In this document: positions 1 through 8,456 of the stretch, piece by piece | Layout of the letters: the number at the start of each line of letters is the position of its first letter | Numbering within the stretch: position 1 is the stretch's first letter | NCBI GenBank assembly: GCA_039028155.1 | Contig: JBCCIS010000017.1 | Coordinates: 1-64,000 of the forward strand | DNA: 64,000 nt | Direction of reading: 5' to 3' | Origin: Pseudomonadota bacterium | GTDB taxonomy: Bacteria > Pseudomonadota > Alphaproteobacteria > SP197 | Notes under the pieces: generated by a model | Databases searched by the model: none | Told to the model about the DNA's origin: nothing | The model's input: only the letters and a program-made list of their open reading frames with translations | Position numbers and translations under genes: made by a program

Positions 1-947
1 AACCACTTGTCGCACGGCGTGAACGTGTTGCCGTAGTTGCAGTTGTAGTAGCGGTGATGCAGCTGGTGATGGAACGCGCCCAACATGAACATCGGCTTGT
101 CTTTCAGCAGAATGCTGTCGTAGCCGGTGTGCGATGTCGCCGCGCCTAACGTGTTCCACTGGTTATGGAACAGGATGTGGATGGGGTGCGACATCAAGAC
201 GACGTGGATGAGAACGCTGCTGAGATAGAGCACATGCTCAATCGGATGCATCGAGAGCCCTGACCACGGACCGGGGTTATCGTTCCGGTGGTGCAGCGCA
301 TGGGCGAGCTTAAAGAGCGGCGGCCAGTGCAGCAGGCGATGAACGCAATAGAAATGGAACGAGGCCCAGAACGGGATCGCCACGAACATCAAAACGAACC
401 ACACGGGATGGCGCGTCCACTCCAGATAATAGGGCAGATAGTCGTTGGCATAGGCCCACAGGAAGAAACACTCATAGGCCGTCCAGATCGTGACACCGCT
501 GGCGCAGGTCCAGAAGATGTTGTCCCAGATCTGGTTGCGCGCGAAGAACTTCGGATTGTCGCGGTCCTGGTCGCGCGGGTCGAACTTGCGCGTCATGCCC
601 TGGCGCTGGAACGTATAGAAATAGAGGTGCAGGCCACCCGCAACGACGATCATCAGCCCGAGATTGCGGGCAAAAACCCATAGAACCCAGTCAACCTGCC
701 ACGTGACGCTCATGGCGAGCGGCGGTTGCAAGTACGTCCAGGTGAGCGTCGCCAGCGCGCCGAACGGCAGGATCAGCGACCACAAAAAGAACGGCGATAC
801 CAAGTACCTGGCCAACGCTGCAGGTTGCGGTGGCCAGGCAAAGAGCGGCGCGCTTTTGATCGGCAGAGGCGGCTGCCACAGCCAAGCCGCCTTAGCCGCG
901 CCGGCCTTTACCGCGCCGTCGTCAGCGCCAACCGTCGTTTCCGCCAT
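1..947 (-). CDS. Sterol desaturase / fatty acid hydroxylase family protein (3' end outside window)
   Basis: This is a membrane di-iron oxygenase of the FA_hydroxylase superfamily, which hydroxylates or desaturates lipids or sterols. The reading frame runs from an ATG at 945-947 without a stop to base 1, so at least 315 N-terminal residues are visible and the C-terminus is missing. Hydrophobic stretches begin near residue 45 and recur near residues 85 and 185. The histidine clusters that bind iron are visible: HRLLH near residue 200, HALHH near 215 and HHQLHHR near 291. The substrate cannot be told from sequence. It reads leftward, in the same direction as the agmatine-deiminase-like gene on its right, with about 115 bases between them. 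Confidence 0.85.
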   Translation of the reverse strand, partial: MAETTVGADDGAVKAGAAKAAWLWQPPLPIKSAPLFAWPPQPAALARYLVSPFFLWSLILPFGALATLTWTYLQPPLAMSVTWQVDWVLWVFARNLGLMIVVAGGLHLYFYTFQRQGMTRKFDPRDQDRDNPKFFARNQIWDNIFWTCASGVTIWTAYECFFLWAYANDYLPYYLEWTRHPVWFVLMFVAIPFWASFHFYCVHRLLHWPPLFKLAHALHHRNDNPGPWSGLSMHPIEHVLYLSSVLIHVVLMSHPIHILFHNQWNTLGAATSHTGYDSILLKDKPMFMLGAFHHQLHHRYYNCNYGNTFTPCDKW

Positions 948-1062
948 GACCGCGCCTCCTGCCTCACCTCGGCTGCCGTCAGCTCAATAAAAGCCGTAGC
1001 ACAGGAAACAGGCGAGTGCGATCCCCTCCGTGTTGCCTCTGACGAGAGGCTGTTGGCGAACC

Positions 1063-2220
1063 TCAACTGTCTGTGAGATCGGCGGGGGTCGCGTTGATGG
1101 TCGAGGCGGCCGGCTGGTCGTTGGTGTGGCAGTGGGCGCCGCCGCCGGCGAGCCAGGAGCCCAGCATTTCGATCACGTAGACGTTGCGGCCCGGGAAGAA
1201 GGCTTCCAGCCGCGCCTTCGCCGCAGCGTCCGTCTCCGGGTTGTCGAAACCGACGGCGATGACGAAGCCATTGCCGACGATCCAGTTCATGTAGTTGGTG
1301 TCGAAGGTGTAACCGCCGGCGCTGGCCGTGCCCTCGATGGGCATGCGGACGACATCGAAGCCCGCCGCGGCGATCGTGGCGGCCGCGTTGTCGTAGACCG
1401 CGGCGTCACCCCCCTCGCCTGGCTGGCACAGGGAATTCGCCGTGCACTCGGCCACGACCACGGTGGTCGGGTTGATGAAACGGGCGATGCCGTCGATGTG
1501 ACCGTTGGTCAGATCGCCTTCGACAACGCCTTCGATGAACACCACCTTGCTGACGCCGAAATGTTCCTTCAGATCCGCCTTCGCCTGCTCCTTCGAATAG
1601 TTGGGATTGCGGCGGGGATCGCCCAGCGTGCTCCAGTTCAAGATGACCGTGTCGACGCCGTTGAACTCCAGGTTTCCACGCTCGTGAACGATGTCGATGT
1701 GGTCGACCGGCATGTTGAGATAAGCGCCCACTTCCGCCGGCACACGGTTATCCTTGCCATAGGGGATGTCGGCGCCGAAGGCTCCGCCCCAGGCGTCGAA
1801 CTCCCAGTTCTGGACGCGCATCTCGCCATCCTCGACGACGTAGACCGGCCCGTTGTCGCGCATCCACGCGCTGTCGTTGGCGATCTCGTGCCAGACGATG
1901 TTGGCATGATCGGGATCGCCGCCGGCGTCCGCGATCGCCGCGCGGGCATCATCACGAACTGTGTCGTCGTCGACCAGGATATGCAGCGTCTGATAACCCG
2001 CGATCACCGTCGACATCTTGGCGAAGGCCTCCTCATAGGCCTTCTCCCACCGTCCCGGCCATTGCAGCCAGACGGCCTCCTGGGGTTCCCACTCGGCGGG
2101 AACGCGCTTTGTCGTGCTGCTGACCGCCGGCGACACACCGCTACCCGCCAGCATAAGCGAGAGCAAAGCGGCGAAGGCCGGCATAGCGAACCGATGTCTT
2201 AGGCCTGGCATGGCAAACAC
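1063..2220 (-). CDS. Agmatine deiminase / bacterial peptidyl-arginine deiminase family protein, exported
   Basis: The 385-residue product belongs to the Porphyromonas-type PAD/agmatine deiminase family, which hydrolyses guanidino groups of agmatine or arginine to ureido groups plus ammonia. Visible active-site landmarks are MRDNGP (residues 120-125), NGHIDG (239-244, catalytic His) and GGGAHCHTN near 359-367 with the nucleophilic Cys. The loop that usually reads EGGN is ERGN at 180-183. Unlike typical cytoplasmic agmatine deiminases it begins with a hydrophobic segment at about residues 11-35 that looks like a signal peptide, so a periplasmic location is inferred. The choice between agmatine and peptidyl-arginine as substrate is open. 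Confidence 0.85.
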   Translation of the reverse strand: MFAMPGLRHRFAMPAFAALLSLMLAGSGVSPAVSSTTKRVPAEWEPQEAVWLQWPGRWEKAYEEAFAKMSTVIAGYQTLHILVDDDTVRDDARAAIADAGGDPDHANIVWHEIANDSAWMRDNGPVYVVEDGEMRVQNWEFDAWGGAFGADIPYGKDNRVPAEVGAYLNMPVDHIDIVHERGNLEFNGVDTVILNWSTLGDPRRNPNYSKEQAKADLKEHFGVSKVVFIEGVVEGDLTNGHIDGIARFINPTTVVVAECTANSLCQPGEGGDAAVYDNAAATIAAAGFDVVRMPIEGTASAGGYTFDTNYMNWIVGNGFVIAVGFDNPETDAAAKARLEAFFPGRNVYVIEMLGSWLAGGGAHCHTNDQPAASTINATPADLTDS

Positions 2221-2535
2221 GGCGATCTCCTTTTCCCTTCATCGCAACCTGCACGGGCCGTGTACAGATCACCACATTCAATTAAATCAACTCATCCTTC
2301 GCAGATGCCGCGGCGGTGCGACGGCCCTTTTACAAATGCTGACAAATGAGCCCCATAGGGCATTATCTGATGGGTTCTGGCGTCGGAGGCAACATCTGAT
2401 TTCTCATCGGATAAATCGATTTCTCTCATGTTATTGGCTCTCGGAGGCCATTTAGCGAGGCGCTGCCTTCGCCTCACTTGACGGTCGCGGCGGCACGGTC
2501 GATGGGCGAGACTGCTGGGGCACAAGGGAGATGAC
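2221..2535. other. Intergenic region between divergent genes
   Basis: About 315 bases without a convincing gene separate the leftward deiminase gene from the rightward Sel1 gene, so both promoters should lie here. The region is AT-richer than its surroundings around 2275-2450 and contains a short palindrome reading GCCCCATAGGGC near 2348-2359. I could not assign promoter elements with confidence. Confidence 0.4.
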
Positions 2536-3006
2536 ATGCACCGAGTCATGCTGTTTTTGGTCGTGATGCTCATGGCCATCCCGGCCGCGCACGCGTGCTT
2601 TGACGCCGGTCTCGCGGCCTTTGAGGAGGGCGACCAGGCGGCCGCGCTTGCCATCTGGCAGCCGCTGGCGGAGGCCGGCGATGCGGACGCGCAGAATGCG
2701 CTTGGCGACATGTACCTTTATGGCCGTGGCGTGCCGCGCGACGCTGAAGCGGCGATCGGCTGGTACGAACAGGCCGCGGCCCAGGGCCATGCCGACGCCC
2801 AGAACCACCTGGGTGTCATCTACGCCAACGGTTTTGGTGTCGACGTTGACCGCGTTACCGCCTTCATGTGGTGGAAGCTGGCCGCTGAACGCGGCCACGA
2901 GGACGCACCGCATGCGCTGAGCGTTCTGGCGAACCGCATGACGGCCGCTGAGATCGACGAAGCAAACACCCGTGCCGAGGCTTGGTCAACGAACCAGCAG
3001 CCCTGA
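2536..3006 (+). CDS. Exported Sel1-repeat protein
   Basis: The 156-residue product has an N-terminal signal peptide (hydrophobic residues 4-19 ending AHAC) followed by Sel1-like tetratricopeptide repeats. Two clear units carry the DAQNALGDMYLYGRGV and DAQNHLGVIYANGFGV signatures near residues 53-68 and 89-104, followed by a third, degenerate unit with FMWWKLAAERGHEDA. Sel1 repeats form alpha-solenoids that mediate protein-protein contacts; the partner is unknown. A ribosome-binding site reading AAGGGAGA lies just upstream. No neighbour clearly points to a pathway. Confidence 0.85.
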   Translation: MHRVMLFLVVMLMAIPAAHACFDAGLAAFEEGDQAAALAIWQPLAEAGDADAQNALGDMYLYGRGVPRDAEAAIGWYEQAAAQGHADAQNHLGVIYANGFGVDVDRVTAFMWWKLAAERGHEDAPHALSVLANRMTAAEIDEANTRAEAWSTNQQP

Positions 3007-3240
3007 CGCGCGCGACGGCGTTCGCGTCCCTTCCAGGGCAATTGCCCATGGCCATCATGGTGGTGCTCGTAAGAAGTGGCCAAGGGCCGGCCCATGGTTT
3101 TGACTGCCGTATAAACTGAAGGAATACTGCGAAATCACGCCTGGATGGTTCCATGCGCGAGCATGGCATCGTCTGCTCTTGCATAAACGATAGCGACCAC
3201 AAGCAAGACGCATGCACGTCACTGAGGTCTGGAGACTGTT

Positions 3241-4896
3241 GTGAGCAACCGGCAAACTGTGGACTACATCATCATCGGCGCGGGTTCGGCGGGGTGCGTC
3301 CTTGCCAACCGCCTGTCGGAGGACGGCAAGTATTCGGTCCTGGTGCTTGAGGCCGGGCCCTGGGACCGCAACCTGATGATCCACGTGCCGGCCGGGGTCT
3401 ACAAAGTCTTCACCGATCCTAAGCTCAATTGGGGTTACGAGACCCAGGACGAGACCGACATCGACGACCGTAACATCGACATCCCGCGCGGTAAGGTCGT
3501 TGGCGGTTCGTCGTCCATCAACGCCATGGTCTACATGCGCGGCCATCCCCTGGACTACGACCGCTGGGGCGCGGACTTCAACCTGCCGAAGTGGGACTAT
3601 GCCCAGTGCCTGCCTTACTTCAAGGCGGGCGAGACGTCAGACCGGGGTGCCAGCGACTGGCGCGGCGGCACAGGTCCGCTCAACACGACGAAGGGTTCGC
3701 TCGACAACCCGCTGTTCGACGCCTTCGAGGCCGCCGGCGAACCGTCCGGCCAAGGCCATTCCGAGGACCTCAACGCTTACAAGCCGGAAGGTCTTGCCCG
3801 CTATGACAGCACGAAGCGCAACGGCCGGCGTTGCAGCGCCGCGGTGGCACACCTGCGCCCCGCCCTGCAGCGCAGCAACGTGACGCTCTACACCAGCGCC
3901 ATGGTCCGCAAGATCGAGGTCGACGGCAACCGCGCCACCGGCGTTACCTTCACGCACCGGGGTGAGAGCCACACGATCGAGGCCGAACGCGAGATCATCC
4001 TCTCAGGCGGCGCCATCAACTCGCCGCAGACCCTGATGCTGTCCGGTATCGGTCCGGCGGATCACCTACGCGAACACGGCATAGAGGTAAAGCTCGACCT
4101 GCCGGGCGTCGGACGCAACCTGCAGGACCACCCGACCGTCATCGTCAAGTACGCGTGCACCCAACCGGTAACGTATGACGACGCCCTCAATCCCGTGAAG
4201 ATGCTGATGGCCGGCGCGCGCTGGGCGATCAGCCGCAAGGGCCTCGCCACCTCGAACTTCTGGGAGGCCGGCGGAATGGTAAGAAGCACGACCGACGCTG
4301 ACTACCCGGACACCGAGTACCACTTCGGCGCAGCGGGCATCAACTACGACCCCGACGGCAAGATCCGGCTGGACCAGGCGTTTTCGCTGCACGTCGATCA
4401 GTCGCGACCGACCAGCGTCGGGCACATCGATCTTGCGTCAGCGAATCCGACGGACAAACCGCTGCTTCACTTCAACTACCTTTCAACAGAAGAAGATCGC
4501 CGCCGGATGGTCGAAGGCGTCCGTCGGGCCCGCGACGTCATTGCGCAAAGATCTTTCGATCCGTATCGGGGTGCGGAAATCTACCCTGGCCCGGATGCGA
4601 CGACGGATGGAGACATCCTGGCGTTCATCAAGAGCATGATGGAAACCGACTATCACCCGAGCTGCACGTGCCGCATGGGCAACGACCGGGACGCCGTGGT
4701 CGATGGTGAGCTCCGCGTGCACGGTATCGAGGGCCTGCGTGTCGTCGACGCTTCCGTCATGCCGCGCATCACCTGCGCCAACCTCAACGCACCCACCCAG
4801 ATGATTGCGGCCCGCGCCGCCGACTTCATCCGGGGTAAGGAACAGCTCGCGCCATTCCACGCGACGTACCATTTCCAGGAGAACGCGGCAGCGTAG
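3241..4896 (+). CDS. GMC family oxidoreductase, choline dehydrogenase-like
   Basis: The 551-residue flavoprotein starts at GTG. It has the FAD dinucleotide-binding motif IIGAGSAG near residues 11-18, the GMC signature GKVVGGSSSINAMVYMRG near residues 83-100, the second signature with LSGGAINSPQTLMLSGIGP near 258-276, and a C-terminal catalytic region with YHPSCTCRMG. The match to choline dehydrogenases (BetA type, choline to betaine aldehyde) is good over the full length, but no betB, betI or transporter gene is adjacent, and the same fold includes other alcohol dehydrogenases. The substrate is therefore an inference and I leave the gene symbol blank. Confidence 0.85.
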   Translation: MSNRQTVDYIIIGAGSAGCVLANRLSEDGKYSVLVLEAGPWDRNLMIHVPAGVYKVFTDPKLNWGYETQDETDIDDRNIDIPRGKVVGGSSSINAMVYMRGHPLDYDRWGADFNLPKWDYAQCLPYFKAGETSDRGASDWRGGTGPLNTTKGSLDNPLFDAFEAAGEPSGQGHSEDLNAYKPEGLARYDSTKRNGRRCSAAVAHLRPALQRSNVTLYTSAMVRKIEVDGNRATGVTFTHRGESHTIEAEREIILSGGAINSPQTLMLSGIGPADHLREHGIEVKLDLPGVGRNLQDHPTVIVKYACTQPVTYDDALNPVKMLMAGARWAISRKGLATSNFWEAGGMVRSTTDADYPDTEYHFGAAGINYDPDGKIRLDQAFSLHVDQSRPTSVGHIDLASANPTDKPLLHFNYLSTEEDRRRMVEGVRRARDVIAQRSFDPYRGAEIYPGPDATTDGDILAFIKSMMETDYHPSCTCRMGNDRDAVVDGELRVHGIEGLRVVDASVMPRITCANLNAPTQMIAARAADFIRGKEQLAPFHATYHFQENAAA

Positions 4897-5080
4897 CACG
4901 TCGTCGCCTTGGCATGCCGCGATTGACGGCGCCTTGGCCACAGTGATTGTTCGTGACGATGTGGCCTCGCCGGCTCTGGGTCGCCGCGCCACGCGCCACA
5001 AGCAGGCCCGCGTTGCAGCTACACGCGCTTCAATCTCTTCGACACCACGAACTACCGAACGCTACCGCGCCAGCGGTCGA

Positions 5081-5434
5081 TCACACGCCGCCTTGGACGA
5101 TTGTCATGGCAATGATCAACAGCAGGCACGCCAGCGCCTGGGGCGCCAGCACCATCGCCGCCAAGACGACCTTCGGCCAACTGCCGTCGGAGGTGAAGGC
5201 CCCGAACAGGTCGGCGAAGTAGTCGCGCACATCGATGGCGTGATCCAGACTGCTGCCGCGCGGACGCCCGGGACCGCGCAAGCGGAAGTAACCGGGCGTC
5301 GTTGTCGAGCGCGCTGTCTGGCGCAGCAACTCGGCTTCCTCGTGGCGTTGTCGTGGTGTCCGTCTTTTGTCCACCGCAAGCCTCGCTTCAGCTTCGAGGC
5401 TTTGAGGATACGCCTTTGTCTGTGAGGCGTCCAA
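5081..5434 (-). CDS. Small hypothetical protein with C-terminal membrane segment
   Basis: A 117-residue reading frame starts at TTG (5432-5434), with a GGAG sequence about 10 bases upstream. The first 60 residues are charged and proline/arginine-rich. A hydrophobic helix of about 25 residues begins near residue 87 (VVLAAMVLAP onwards) and almost reaches the C-terminus, as in a tail-anchored protein. I do not recognise a family. The gene occupies the gap between the GMC oxidoreductase and the OmpA-family gene and is oriented against both. The lack of an ATG leaves real doubt that it is expressed. Confidence 0.4.
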   Translation of the reverse strand: MDASQTKAYPQSLEAEARLAVDKRRTPRQRHEEAELLRQTARSTTTPGYFRLRGPGRPRGSSLDHAIDVRDYFADLFGAFTSDGSWPKVVLAAMVLAPQALACLLLIIAMTIVQGGV

Positions 5435-5525
5435 TCAGGGCATAGCTCCGGCGCAAACGTTGTCATGCCGGCGCGTTTGATTGACAGTATGCGGGAGCGC
5501 TCTTGCGAAACGCATGGGTACTGTC

Positions 5526-6419
5526 ATGAGATTTCTCCTTCTAGCGCTATGCCTCTTGATCCTGGCGCCCGCACCGGCGCTCGCCCAGGATGTCGAGGGC
5601 AGCGCCGACCATCCCCTGGTCGGCCGTTTCGACGGCAGCTGGATCCGCGCCTACGAAACCCGCGAATTCGACGAAGTCGCGGTGGCGACGGCGCCGGGAA
5701 CCGTCGAGACCGTCGAGGGTGCCGTCACCCGCCTCTCCTACGGCTACCCGCCGGATACGTCGCTGGTCCATATCGCCCGCAACTTCACCCAGGCGCTGGA
5801 AGACAAGGGTTTCACTATCAAGCTCGACTGCGACCAGGACGATTGCGGACGCATCAACTACGACGTCGAGCAGTTCGGCAATTCGCCGGCCTGGGCGACG
5901 TCGTTCGACTATCGCTATGTCATGGGCACCCGCTCGGACGCCGACGGCACCGTGCACGCGACACTCTTCCTGTCGATCAACAACAGCAAGGCCATGTCGG
6001 TCGTCACGGTCACCGAAGAAGAGGCCATGAGTTTCCGCATGGTCGACGCGGCGGAAATGCAGTCGGAGCTGACGGACACAGGCCGCGTCGCGCTCTACGG
6101 CATCCAGTTTGATACGGATGAAGCGACCATCAAACCGGAAAGCGAACCGACCCTGTCGGAGATGGCCGCCTTCCTGACCGCCAACCCGGACCTGCAGATC
6201 GTCATTGTCGGTCACACCGATAACCAGGGTTCGATGGAATACAACCTCGGCCTCTCGGCGCGGCGCGCCGAGGCGGTGCGTGACGCGCTCGTCTCGACCT
6301 ATGGCATTTCAGCCGACCGCATGGCACATGCCGGCGCCGGTTTCCTGGCGCCACTGGCACCCAACACCACCGAGGAAGGACGCGCGCTGAACCGCCGGGT
6401 CGAGATCATCGCGCGCTGA
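5526..6419 (+). CDS. OmpA-family outer membrane protein
   Basis: The 297-residue product starts with a signal peptide (MRFLLLALCLLILAPAPALA). The middle region of about 150 residues has no family I recognise. The C-terminal 110 residues form an OmpA-like peptidoglycan-binding domain: IQFDTDEATIKPES, then VGHTDNQGS and NLGLSARRAEAVRDAL, ending with NRRVEIIAR. Such proteins tether the outer membrane to peptidoglycan. I chose the internal ATG at 5526 because the signal peptide begins there; an upstream in-frame start at 5481 would add 15 residues of unlikely sequence. It converges on the gluzincin-like gene with only six bases between the stops. Confidence 0.85.
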   Translation: MRFLLLALCLLILAPAPALAQDVEGSADHPLVGRFDGSWIRAYETREFDEVAVATAPGTVETVEGAVTRLSYGYPPDTSLVHIARNFTQALEDKGFTIKLDCDQDDCGRINYDVEQFGNSPAWATSFDYRYVMGTRSDADGTVHATLFLSINNSKAMSVVTVTEEEAMSFRMVDAAEMQSELTDTGRVALYGIQFDTDEATIKPESEPTLSEMAAFLTANPDLQIVIVGHTDNQGSMEYNLGLSARRAEAVRDALVSTYGISADRMAHAGAGFLAPLAPNTTEEGRALNRRVEIIAR

Positions 6420-6425
6420 CAAAGG

Positions 6426-8174
6426 TCATTCTGTCGACGGAGAGGTTTCCTCTTCGGCGATCTTCGAGAACGTCGTCGTCATCGGACCCAACCCGGGGAA
6501 GTCGAGGGTTGTCGTCATGGTGCCGCCGCTGCACGTGTAGCTCTGCTCCAGCATGCCCGCGCCCGGCTGGCTGACCGGTCCGGTCATCGTGGCGTCCGGC
6601 GTCGTTACCGTGACCTCCCCGCTCAGACCGCCGGTCTCCTGGCAGGTGTAGAGCATGCCATCCTCTGCCGACCACGTGCCGGTCGCAGCGGTGACGTCGC
6701 CGACGCCCTGGCCAACGGCATCGTCCTCCTCGATCGTCAGGCTGCCGCCGAAAGGTTCGGTGATGAAGATCCCGTCGCTGCGCAACGTCATATCGCCGGG
6801 CGTAATGTTGGCCGCGGTGATGTTGATGCCCTGCGACTTCATCCATTCGACCGCGCCGCCACTGGCATAGGACCACGTGCCGACCAGGCAGGCGTCGATT
6901 TCTTTGGTGCCGCCGCAGGGATCGCATGACGCCGTGCGCTCCACTTCGATCTCCACGCGCACGTCGTCGTCGCCGGTGTTGAGGCCGGCCATGCGGTAAC
7001 TCGCGTTGCTGCCGGCCCGCGCGTCGATGGTCTCGGGCCACGGCCTGATCCAGTCGCTGGTATCGAGCTTCCGGCTCGAGATATTGGCCGTGCCGGGCGA
7101 AAGCGTCGCGCGCCATTCCCCGCACAGGTGATCGGCGTAACCCTGCATCACGACAAAGGGGCTCAGCGTGACGGTCTCCGTTTCGTTGCCGTCAAACGTG
7201 ATTTCGGTGCCGTCGACCTCTCTGAACCCGAGCGGGTTGCCGCTGGGGTCGGTGATGGCCTGGTCCGCATAGGCCTCGACAAAGTCCAACCACATATCCT
7301 CGCTCATGGCATCACGCATGGCCACACGCTGGGCGGCGGCATCGTTCGACGGCGCCATGAGGCTCAGGAATGGCATCAGATAGGACGGACCGCCCGCGCT
7401 GTTGTGGCGCCAGTAGAAGAAGACGGCCATGCCATAGGCGATGTCATGAAGCGGCATCCCGGCGGCGACGCCATCATCGAACTCGGAAGCGCGGCCCATC
7501 AGGTCGCCGGCTTCGGGCACTGCCAGCGTCGCGAAGTATTCGGCCGATCCCTCACCCCACCAGATGCCGCCGCCCGTGACGGTGTCGTATTGCTCGGGCG
7601 AGAGTGACTCCGACTGAACGCAGTGAAAGATCTCGTGGGCAATTGTCTGCGCGATATCATCGGGGTCGCCGCCCGGTCCGAACATGTAGGCGGTGATCAC
7701 GCATTCATTCTCCAGAGTCGGACCATTGGCGACTCCCAAAACGGATCGTTCGCTCTCGCCATCGGCCATCACCGATTCCTGGTCATCCAGCATCAGGATC
7801 GTGATGTCGTCGACCCGGTAGTTGCCCACGGTGCCCAGGGCCGCGATCGCGGCACGCGCGCCGCGTTCGACCTCCGGCATCGCCCCGGGCAGGAAAGCCC
7901 AGTCGGCGTTGATGTCACGGATGCCCCGGATGTTGCGCGTGCCCCCGGGTGTTTCATAAGCAATGTCGAACTCGACAATGCACACCAGACCGGAGATGGG
8001 ATCGTAGATCTCCAGCGGCTCACCTGATGTCCCGAAGTTGCTGAGATAGTCGGCGTCCATGCAGTCGCCGAAATCCGCGCGGGCCGGCTGGGTGACAACA
8101 TTCGCGGCCACGATCACGAGGCCTGCCAGGAACAGCCACGCCCACCGGGGCGCCGTCGCGGTTACCTTCCTCAC
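6426..8174 (-). CDS. Exported gluzincin-like metallopeptidase-family protein of unknown function
   Basis: The 582-residue product has a signal peptide (about residues 12-34, ending ARA) and a zinc-peptidase signature: HEIFH near residue 182, followed about 25 residues later by WWGEGSAEYFA, which would supply the third (Glu) zinc ligand of a gluzincin. The C-terminal 170 residues, after a cysteine-rich CDPCGG segment, look like a separate beta-rich domain with repeated GTWS/Cys patterns reminiscent of lipocalin-like folds. I do not recognise the whole protein as a named family. Proteolytic activity is inferred from the motif only. A weak compositional resemblance exists to the small exported protein at 9556-9900 (GTW and paired Cys). 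Confidence 0.7.
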   Translation of the reverse strand: MRKVTATAPRWAWLFLAGLVIVAANVVTQPARADFGDCMDADYLSNFGTSGEPLEIYDPISGLVCIVEFDIAYETPGGTRNIRGIRDINADWAFLPGAMPEVERGARAAIAALGTVGNYRVDDITILMLDDQESVMADGESERSVLGVANGPTLENECVITAYMFGPGGDPDDIAQTIAHEIFHCVQSESLSPEQYDTVTGGGIWWGEGSAEYFATLAVPEAGDLMGRASEFDDGVAAGMPLHDIAYGMAVFFYWRHNSAGGPSYLMPFLSLMAPSNDAAAQRVAMRDAMSEDMWLDFVEAYADQAITDPSGNPLGFREVDGTEITFDGNETETVTLSPFVVMQGYADHLCGEWRATLSPGTANISSRKLDTSDWIRPWPETIDARAGSNASYRMAGLNTGDDDVRVEIEVERTASCDPCGGTKEIDACLVGTWSYASGGAVEWMKSQGINITAANITPGDMTLRSDGIFITEPFGGSLTIEEDDAVGQGVGDVTAATGTWSAEDGMLYTCQETGGLSGEVTVTTPDATMTGPVSQPGAGMLEQSYTCSGGTMTTTLDFPGLGPMTTTFSKIAEEETSPSTE

Positions 8175-8396
8175 CTCGGACCTCTCTATCCGCGCTCGGT
8201 GGGTTGGTGCTATCGCAAGCGAATTAGAGGTGAATCTACACCAGAACGCTGCGCACTGTCATAGGACGGCCGTCACGTTCCAATCCGCCTCAGGTCTCGA
8301 ATGCGCCGATCGGGCGGCACAGGTGATTCTTCTCGTTAATGACTGAAAGGGTTGGTGGTAGCAAAGGTGGGTTTCGCCCGCCATCGTCCGCTGGTA

Positions 8397-8438
8397 CGAC
8401 CGGTCGGCGGGCATCAGCACCAGGCCCGACCAGGTCGG
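8397..8438. promoter_or_regulatory. Two related dyads upstream of the PLP enzyme gene
   Basis: A 10-base palindrome CGACCGGTCG lies at 8397-8406, and CCGACC-A-GGTCGG lies at 8426-8438. The half-sites are alike and the centres are about 30 bases (three helical turns) apart, just before the ribosome-binding site of the downstream gene. This is what a paired operator could look like, but no regulator gene is adjacent and such short GC-rich dyads can arise by chance. Confidence 0.3.
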
Positions 8439-8456
8439 CTCTTGAGGATAGGGAGA

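Noticed and set aside
1030-2202. 390-codon frame on the plus strand
   Set aside because: It is the antisense shadow of the deiminase-family gene, which has intact family motifs and a signal peptide on the minus strand.
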